From an uncultured Thiotrichaceae bacterium (GTDB lineage Bacteria; Pseudomonadota; Gammaproteobacteria; Thiotrichales; Thiotrichaceae): a DNA stretch of 5,877 bases. The DNA lies in assembly GCA_902727945.1 (NCBI GenBank), contig CACVAV010000203.1, positions 1 to 5,877 on the forward strand, given 5' to 3'. Positions 1 to 4,751 of this stretch are shown here, in pieces. Position numbers and translations under genes: made by a program. The notes below the pieces were generated by a model. That model had not been told where the DNA came from, did not search any database, and saw only the letters and a list, made by a program, of their open reading frames with translations. Within the stretch, counting starts at the first letter, position 1, and the number at the start of each line of letters is the position of its first letter.

Positions 1-162
1 GATTATCCGGAAGAGCAGGTTAAACGTGGCCAGGCTGAAGGCCAGCGCCTGGGTGTTGATAGTACGCCGACATTGTTCCTGAATGGCCGTCGTTTGCACC
101 TGCATGATCTGGAAAAAGATCTGCCGGGTGAAATTACTAAAGCGTTGGAAAAAGCTAAGTAA
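1..162 (+). CDS. DsbA/thioredoxin-fold disulfide oxidoreductase-like protein, C-terminal part (5' end outside window)
   Basis: Frame 1 is open from the window edge to a TAA stop at 160-162 and gives 53 residues. The piece reads as the end of a thioredoxin-fold protein: a helix with GQRLGVDSTPTLFLNGRRL, where Thr22-Pro23 of the fragment matches the conserved cis-proline loop that packs against the CXXC active site, followed by the TLFLNG strand and a final amphipathic helix ending in KALEKAK. The GV-x-x-TPT-x-F-x-NG pattern is typical of DsbA-like proteins of the Thioredoxin_4 group, which oxidise, reduce or isomerise disulfides, usually in the periplasm. The CXXC motif and any signal peptide would lie upstream of the window, so activity, location and subtype (DsbA, DsbG or a related protein) cannot be decided. 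It ends 209 bases before gyrA and is followed by a hairpin, so it probably belongs to a separate transcript. Confidence 0.8.
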   Translation, partial: DYPEEQVKRGQAEGQRLGVDSTPTLFLNGRRLHLHDLEKDLPGEITKALEKAK

Positions 163-187
163 GTTTTCGCTTAGACAAACCTTTTAC

Positions 188-217
188 TTGCCGGAGGAAG
201 CCCCTTTTCTCCGGCAA
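188..217 (+). terminator. Hairpin after the DsbA-like gene, possible transcript end without a U-tract
   Basis: TTGCCGGAG (188-196) is perfectly complementary to CTCCGGCAA (209-217). In plus-strand RNA the stem can continue through G-U, A-U, A-U and G-U pairs (197-200 with 205-208) to a CCCC loop, giving about 13 pairs. It starts 25 bases after the stop codon. No run of T follows on either side, so it is not a canonical intrinsic terminator. It may protect the mRNA 3' end or act with Rho. The wobble pairs form only in plus-strand RNA (they would be A-C mismatches on the other strand), which fits transcription from the DsbA-like gene. Confidence 0.5.
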
Positions 218-327
218 TGGCTTCGGGTCTATCAAGTACCTCCCAAATAAGCCTTTCAGGCCGGATACTGACCGCTGTCGCTATCCATTTTTACTTCATT
301 CATCAGTGCGCAAATCCCCTGACTATC

Positions 328-336
328 TGGTATAAT
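328..336 (+). promoter_or_regulatory. Probable gyrA promoter (extended -10, TGG-TATAAT)
   Basis: A consensus -10 hexamer TATAAT lies at 331-336, directly preceded by TGG (328-330), the extended -10 element recognised by sigma-70-type RNA polymerase. No good -35 box sits at 16-18 bases; the nearest is TGCGCA at 307-312, with three matches to TTGACA at an 18-base spacing. Extended -10 promoters are known to tolerate a weak -35. Transcription would start near 342-344 and give gyrA a leader of about 28-30 bases. The region between the DsbA-like hairpin and this promoter (218-327) shows no gene and no operator that I recognise. Confidence 0.75.
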
Positions 337-371
337 CTGCCCATTCTTTACCTGCAGAAAAGCGAAAAAAT

Positions 372-3035
372 ATGGTCGACTTTGCCAAAGAAGTTCTCTC
401 AGTAAATCTTGAAGATGAAATGCGTCAGTCCTACCTGGACTATGCGATGAGTGTAATCGTCGGGCGCGCCCTGCCGGATGCGCGTGATGGCCTGAAACCG
501 GTGCATCGGCGTGCGCTTTATGCGATGGGTGAGTTGAACAACGATTGGAATAAACCTTACAAAAAATCGGCGCGTATTGTCGGTGATGTCATCGGTAAAT
601 ATCACCCGCACGGTGACACGGCAGTTTACGATACCATTGTGCGCATGGCACAGCCGTTTTCACTACGCTATATGCTGGTGGATGGTCAGGGTAACTTTGG
701 TTCTGTCGATGGTGACAGAGCGGCAGCGATGCGTTATACCGAAATCCGTATGTCGAAGATTGCCCATGAGTTAATGGCTGATCTGGATAAAGAAACGGTT
801 GATTTCGTTGATAACTACGATGGTTCCGAATCTGAACCGACTGTTTTTCCGACCCGCGTTCCGAATTTGTTAGTCAATGGTTCATCCGGTATCGCAGTCG
901 GTATGGCGACCAATATTCCACCGCATAATATGGGTGAGGTAGTGGACGCTTGTCTGGCGATGATTGATAAGCCGGACATTGAGATCGAAGAGTTGATGGA
1001 AATTTTACCGGGGCCGGATTTTCCGACGGCAGGTATCATCAATGGCGCACGCGGCATCCGTGAGGCTTACACAACGGGTAAGGGACGGATCTATGTTCGC
1101 GCCCGCGCCAATATCGAAGTGAAAGAAAAAACCGGTAAAGAAACCATCGTTGTGACTGAGTTGCCCTATCAGGTAAACAAAGCACGTCTGTTGGAAAAGA
1201 TTGCTGATTTGGTCAAGGATAAAAAGCTCGAAGGTATCTCCGAGTTGCGCGATGAGTCGGATAAAGACGGTATGCGTATGGTGATTGAGGTGAAGCGCGG
1301 CGAGTCTGGCGAAGTTATCCTCAATAACCTGTACAAACAAACCCAAATGCAAAGCGTGTTTGGTATCAATATGGTGGCGTTACTGGATGGTCAGCCGCGT
1401 TTGCTGAATCTGTACCAGGTACTGAATGCTTTCCTGCGTCATCGCCGTGAAGTAGTTACGCGCCGTACTATCTATAATTTGCGCAAAGCACGTGAGCGTG
1501 CGCATATCTTAGAAGGTTTGGCTGTTGCACTGTCCAATATCGATGAAGTAATTCAGTTGGTTAAGGGTGCTGCCAGCCCTGCTGAAGCCAAAGAAGGCTT
1601 GGTAGCGCGTGGTTGGAACTCCGGTATTGTCAGCGAAATGTTGGTGCGTGCCGGAGCGGATGCTTGCCGTCCTGATGGTTTGGGTGAAGCATTTGGTCTG
1701 CGTGACGGGAAGTATTGGTTATCGGAAGCACAGGCTCAGGCTATTCTCGAATTGCGGCTACACCGTTTGACCGGTCTTGAAAAAGATAAAATTCTGGCTG
1801 AGTATCGCGAGCTGTTGGAGCGTATTGAAGATTTGCTGGATATTCTGGCTGATCCTGATCGTCTGATGCAGGTTATTCGCGATGAATTAACTGAAACGCG
1901 TGATGCTTTTGATGACGATCGCCGCACTGAGATTGATCAGATTGGTGAGGATCTGAATCTGGAAGATCTGATTGCTGATGAAGAGGTCGTGGTTACATTA
2001 TCTCACGCTGGTTATGCGAAAGCGCAACAGTTAGATACTTATCGTGCGCAGCGTCGTGGTGGACGTGGTAAGGCAGCGACTACCATGAAGGAAGAAGATT
2101 TCATTGAGAAACTCTTTGTGGCCAGTACGCATGACACCATTTTATGTTTTTCCAGCCGTGGCCGTATGTATTGGCTGAAGGTGTATCAGTTACCGATGGC
2201 CAGTCGTAATTCACGCGGACGGCCAATGGTGAATTTGCTGCCGTTGGAAGAAGGTGAGCGCATTAACGCTATCCTGCCGATTCGTGAGTATTCCGAAGGC
2301 TGGTATGTGTTTATGGCGACCTCAAATGGCACGGTTAAGAAAACACCACTGCGCGATTTCTCCCGTCCACGTTCGGCGGGCATTATTGCTATTGATTTGC
2401 GTGATGATAACTTCCTGATTGATGTGGCCATCACTACCGGTGACAGTGAAGTCATGTTATTTGCTTCATCCGGTAAGGCGATTCGTTTCGATGAGAAAAA
2501 TGTGCGGCCTATGGGGCGTACTGCTGCCGGTGTGCGTGGTATTAAAATGGATGGCGATCATTCGGTGAATGCGCTGATTATTCTTAGGGAAGACGGCCAT
2601 ATTCTGACTGCGACTGAAAATGGTTACGGTAAACGCACCAACATGGAAGAGTTTTCCCAACAGGGCCGTGGCGGCATGGGTGTGATTGCGATTCAGACTT
2701 CTGAGCGTAATGGTGCGGCTGTTGGCGCGGTACAGGTCAATGATGATGATGAAATGATGTTGATTACCGATGGTGGCACCTTGGTGCGTACACCGGTAAA
2801 TGAAATTTCAGTCGTTGGCCGTAATACGCAGGGTGTAACGCTGATTCGTCTGACTTCCGGTGAGCATCTGGTGCAGATTGCGCCGATCCCGAATACCGGT
2901 GAAGACGATGATGAGGACGGTTCTGATGACGTCACAGATGTCACTGAGGTTCCAGCTGAGTCTACTGATTCAGAAAGTGCTGATGCTGGTAATGATTCGG
3001 ATTCGCCTGCCGGTGACGAAGCACAGGAAGACTAA
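372..3035 (+). CDS. gyrA: DNA gyrase subunit A
   Basis: This is the breakage-reunion subunit of DNA gyrase, which with GyrB forms the cytoplasmic A2B2 enzyme that introduces negative supercoils using ATP. The 887-residue product is recognisable throughout. The N-terminal winged-helix region carries SYLDYAMSVIVGRALPD (20-36) and the quinolone-pocket segment HPHGDTAVYD (78-87). Catalytic Tyr122 lies in AAAMRYTEIR, and the DNA-intercalating Ile174 lies in GSSGIAVGM. Tower and coiled-coil gate regions follow to about residue 525. The C-terminal beta-pinwheel begins with the GyrA box QRRGGRG at 560-566, the hallmark that separates GyrA from ParC. The last 45 residues (843-887) form an acidic tail. 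I chose ATG 372 because it makes all landmark residues match E. coli numbering and an in-frame stop (333-335) lies just upstream. The ribosome site is weak, only an A/G-rich stretch (357-370). Position 83 is Thr and 87 is Asp; Thr83 is the normal residue in Pseudomonas, so resistance should not be assumed. No frameshift is seen. Confidence 0.98.
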   Translation: MVDFAKEVLSVNLEDEMRQSYLDYAMSVIVGRALPDARDGLKPVHRRALYAMGELNNDWNKPYKKSARIVGDVIGKYHPHGDTAVYDTIVRMAQPFSLRYMLVDGQGNFGSVDGDRAAAMRYTEIRMSKIAHELMADLDKETVDFVDNYDGSESEPTVFPTRVPNLLVNGSSGIAVGMATNIPPHNMGEVVDACLAMIDKPDIEIEELMEILPGPDFPTAGIINGARGIREAYTTGKGRIYVRARANIEVKEKTGKETIVVTELPYQVNKARLLEKIADLVKDKKLEGISELRDESDKDGMRMVIEVKRGESGEVILNNLYKQTQMQSVFGINMVALLDGQPRLLNLYQVLNAFLRHRREVVTRRTIYNLRKARERAHILEGLAVALSNIDEVIQLVKGAASPAEAKEGLVARGWNSGIVSEMLVRAGADACRPDGLGEAFGLRDGKYWLSEAQAQAILELRLHRLTGLEKDKILAEYRELLERIEDLLDILADPDRLMQVIRDELTETRDAFDDDRRTEIDQIGEDLNLEDLIADEEVVVTLSHAGYAKAQQLDTYRAQRRGGRGKAATTMKEEDFIEKLFVASTHDTILCFSSRGRMYWLKVYQLPMASRNSRGRPMVNLLPLEEGERINAILPIREYSEGWYVFMATSNGTVKKTPLRDFSRPRSAGIIAIDLRDDNFLIDVAITTGDSEVMLFASSGKAIRFDEKNVRPMGRTAAGVRGIKMDGDHSVNALIILREDGHILTATENGYGKRTNMEEFSQQGRGGMGVIAIQTSERNGAAVGAVQVNDDDEMMLITDGGTLVRTPVNEISVVGRNTQGVTLIRLTSGEHLVQIAPIPNTGEDDDEDGSDDVTDVTEVPAESTDSESADAGNDSDSPAGDEAQED

Positions 3036-3126
3036 TCGTGAGTTGGGCTGGTTTGTCTGCACAGATCAGCTCCGCTGTAAACGGTTGGCAGTAACGTAAG
3101 TTAATAATGGGTTGAGAGGGAATTTA
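3036..3126 (+). other. gyrA-pheA intergenic gap with no gene; serC absent
   Basis: These 91 bases carry no credible reading frame and no intrinsic terminator. Small potential stems exist (CAGC 3067-3070 with GCTG 3074-3077) but none is followed by T's. No phenylalanine-rich leader peptide of the kind used in enterobacterial pheA attenuation is present. Read-through from gyrA into pheA is therefore plausible. In Pseudomonas and several other proteobacteria serC occupies this position between gyrA and pheA; nothing resembling a serC remnant can be seen in so short a gap. Confidence 0.6.
3114..3120 (+). promoter_or_regulatory. Ribosome binding site that fixes the pheA start
   Basis: GAGAGGG (core GAGG at 3116-3119) lies 7 bases before ATG 3127. 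An in-frame TTG at 3112 would add five residues but overlaps this site and has no site of its own, so the ATG is the better start. Confidence 0.8.
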
Positions 3127-4206
3127 ATGAGCAAAGATTTACTGGCATTGCGCGAGCGTATTGATGCGCTGGATACCCAAATTCTTGGATTGCTGAATGA
3201 GCGGGCGCAATGTGCTGAAGATGTTGCTCATGTTAAGTTGGCTGAAGATCCGAATGCTAAGTTTTATCGCCCTGAACGTGAAGCGCAGATTTTAACACGC
3301 ATGCAGTCACTGAATAATGGCCCGTTGCGCAATGAGCAGATTACGCTGTTGTACCGGGAAATTATCTCTTCCTGTCTGGCGCTGGAGGAGTCGATGTGCA
3401 TTGCCTATCTGGGGCCGCAAGGAACCTTCACAGAAGCCGCGACTTTAAAGCATTTCGGGCAGGCTGTTGGCACTAAGCCGGTTGAATCGATTGATCAGGT
3501 ATTCCGCGAAGTTGAATCCGGTCGGGTGCGCTATGGTGTGGTGCCGGTTGAGAACTCTACGGAAGGCGTGATTGCACATACGCTGGATATGTTTATGCAG
3601 TCGGAGCTGCGGGTTTGTGGTGAAATTAGCTTGCGTATTCGTCAGAACCTGATGGGAACTGCCAGTAATTTAGCTGAAGTGAAGCGGGTTTATTCACATC
3701 AACAGTCGTTAGCACAATGCCGCGACTGGCTGAGCACAAATCTGCCACATGCTGAGTGCATTCCGGTGAGTAGTAATGGTGAGGCATCGCGTCTGTGTGC
3801 TAAAGACCCTGAATCTTTATCGATCGGGCCTAAGCAAGCTGCCAGGATATATGGCCTGAAAGTGCTGCAGGCCGGTATTGAAGATAACGCTAATAATACC
3901 ACACGTTTTCTGGTGATTGGCAATCAGGTAGTTGGCCCTAGTGGTAAGGACAAAACCGCTTTAATGGTTTCCACACCGAACCGTCCGGGGTCACTGTTCC
4001 ACATTTTGAAGCCATTGGCTGAGCACGGTGTGGATATGACGCGGATTGAGTCACGTCCGGGGCGCAACACTAATTGGGACTATATGTTTTTTCTGGATGT
4101 GCTGGGTCATGAACAGGATGATTCTGTGCAAAAGGCCATCGCATTATTGCGGGAAAATGTCGACCTGGTGAGGGTGTTGGGTTCTTATCCGGTCGCGATA
4201 GTATGA
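3127..4206 (+). CDS. pheA: Bifunctional chorismate mutase / prephenate dehydratase (P-protein)
   Basis: This cytoplasmic enzyme converts chorismate to prephenate and then prephenate to phenylpyruvate, the committed branch to phenylalanine. From ATG 3127 it has 359 residues, normal for the fused P-protein. Residues 1 to about 90 are an AroQ-type chorismate mutase; by remembered alignment with E. coli, Arg9, Arg26, Lys37 and Glu50 match active-site residues. The dehydratase spans about 92-270: it starts with AYLGPQGTFTEAA, has VENSTEGVIAHTLD (141-154) and YSHQQSLAQC (189-198), and ends with the catalytic TRF motif at 259-261. The ACT regulatory domain (about 276-357) has RPGSLF (286-291) and IESRP (307-311), the segments that form the phenylalanine feedback site in this family. 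FYRPERE and the LGSYPVAIV ending resemble Pseudomonas P-proteins more than E. coli PheA. It has a good ribosome site, follows gyrA by 91 bases and may be co-transcribed with it. No own promoter was convincing. Confidence 0.96.
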   Translation: MSKDLLALRERIDALDTQILGLLNERAQCAEDVAHVKLAEDPNAKFYRPEREAQILTRMQSLNNGPLRNEQITLLYREIISSCLALEESMCIAYLGPQGTFTEAATLKHFGQAVGTKPVESIDQVFREVESGRVRYGVVPVENSTEGVIAHTLDMFMQSELRVCGEISLRIRQNLMGTASNLAEVKRVYSHQQSLAQCRDWLSTNLPHAECIPVSSNGEASRLCAKDPESLSIGPKQAARIYGLKVLQAGIEDNANNTTRFLVIGNQVVGPSGKDKTALMVSTPNRPGSLFHILKPLAEHGVDMTRIESRPGRNTNWDYMFFLDVLGHEQDDSVQKAIALLRENVDLVRVLGSYPVAIV

Positions 4207-4218
4207 TTGGATTGATCT

Positions 4219-4701
4219 ATGCCGCTAATTTCTAAAGGAGCCGGGCGCTTGTGGATCGCGCTGGCTGTAGTCGTTTTTTTGTTGGCATTGAATGCTGTTT
4301 CAACCATATTCGGTTGGTCGCCGTTTGCATCTATCGTGAATGACCATATCGAAGAGCGAAGCCGGGCAGCGGATGTGCGTTCTAAAGAACAAAGGGATCA
4401 GGCGCGATTAGCTGAACAACCACGGCCGGAGCCGAAAGTTCTGCAGGGTAAGCAGAAAAGTCCGGTTAAGCCGTCGGTAGCGACAACTACTGCCGTGACT
4501 GATAATGTCGCAAAGAAACCGGAGCCGCCCGTGGCGCTGAAAAGTCCGGTTGCACCTAACCGGCCTGTGGCTCCACAAGTACCCTCTCACCCGGTAGCAC
4601 CTGCACCGCCTGTTTATATTATGTACTATCCGGATGGTAGCGTGCGTTATGTCACTCAGCCTGTTTATCCGGCACCGTTGTATCCGGCCCCGGCTCGTTG
4701 A
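4219..4701 (+). CDS. Uncharacterised single-pass membrane protein with proline-rich exported region
   Basis: I do not recognise this 160-residue protein. Visible parts are a short basic N terminus (Lys6, Arg10), one hydrophobic helix at about 12-33 (WIALAVVVFLLALNAVSTIF), a charged, probably helical stretch at 43-66 (HIEERSRAADVRSKEQRDQA), and then a Pro/Lys/Ala/Val-rich segment at 67-131 with three PVAP units (110-113, 116-119, 125-128). The end is Tyr/Pro-rich (132-160) and includes YYPDGSVRY and repeated YPAP. The positive-inside pattern suggests that the helix is an anchor with the rest in the periplasm, a TonB-like or spacer-like layout; no TonB C-terminal domain is seen. It begins 12 bases after the pheA stop and is probably in the same transcript. 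ATG 4219 has no ribosome site, whereas an in-frame TTG at 4249 has one. I keep the ATG because it supplies the positive charges before the helix. Coding is supported by length, organised composition and operon position, but function is unknown. Confidence 0.72.
   Translation: MPLISKGAGRLWIALAVVVFLLALNAVSTIFGWSPFASIVNDHIEERSRAADVRSKEQRDQARLAEQPRPEPKVLQGKQKSPVKPSVATTTAVTDNVAKKPEPPVALKSPVAPNRPVAPQVPSHPVAPAPPVYIMYYPDGSVRYVTQPVYPAPLYPAPAR
4235..4240 (+). promoter_or_regulatory. AAGGAG ribosome-binding-like site inside the start of the 160-residue gene
   Basis: AAGGAG lies 8 bases before an in-frame TTG at 4249-4251, whereas the annotated ATG at 4219 has no purine-rich site upstream. If used, the protein would start ten residues later (150 residues) at the membrane helix itself, losing Lys6 and Arg10. 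This site therefore bears on which start is real. Confidence 0.4.
4455..4551 (+). repeat. Two in-frame copies of a 13-base direct repeat encoding KSPV
   Basis: GAAAAGTCCGGTT occurs at 4455-4467 and again at 4539-4551, 84 bases (28 codons) apart, each read as Lys-Ser-Pro-Val in the proline-rich region of the 160-residue protein. The related PVAP units further on use different codons, so only this pair is repeated at DNA level. Confidence 0.6.
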
Positions 4702-4711
4702 TTCATCCGGT

Positions 4712-4747
4712 TCTGTCTGATCAATTCCGCTTGTTGATCATCACAGA
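4712..4747. terminator. Hairpin between convergent genes, possible bidirectional transcript end
   Basis: TCTGT (4712-4716) pairs with ACAGA (4743-4747), and TGATCAA (4718-4724) pairs with TTGATCA (4734-4740), separated by a small internal mismatch and closed by a 9-base loop. It fills almost all of the 50-base gap between the two stop codons (4699-4701 plus, 4752-4754 minus). No T-run follows on either strand, so it is not a canonical intrinsic terminator, but symmetry and position suit a shared 3' end structure. Confidence 0.45.
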
Positions 4748-4751
4748 TAAG

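Noticed and set aside
155..174. CTAAG/CTTAG inverted repeat at the end of the DsbA-like gene
   Set aside because: Only five pairs with a ten-base loop spanning the stop codon; likely chance next to the stronger 188-217 hairpin.
217..405. 62-codon plus-strand frame over the gyrA promoter
   Set aside because: It covers the promoter and the gyrA start in another frame, has no ribosome site (its start lies in a hairpin arm), and its product has no recognisable features.
399..2944. Several 60-115 codon minus-strand frames within gyrA
   Set aside because: They are antisense shadows of a well-conserved gene, with unremarkable compositions and no ribosome sites or context.
2860..3099. 79-codon plus-strand frame over the end of gyrA
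   Set aside because: It lies mostly inside the acidic-tail coding region in another frame; the product is a Met/Arg/Leu-rich shadow of the repetitive GAT-rich sequence.
3085..3108. Possible separate pheA promoter (TTGGCA 3085-3090 and AATAAT 3103-3108)
   Set aside because: The spacing is 12 bases, too short for sigma-70, and the start would fall on the pheA ribosome site.
3112..3126. Upstream TTG start for pheA
   Set aside because: It overlaps the ribosome site of ATG 3127 and adds five residues not expected at the N terminus of the family.
4219..4701. TonB-family identity for the 160-residue protein
   Set aside because: The anchor plus proline-rich spacer resembles TonB, but the C-terminal TonB domain is absent and there is no ExbB/ExbD gene nearby in the window.
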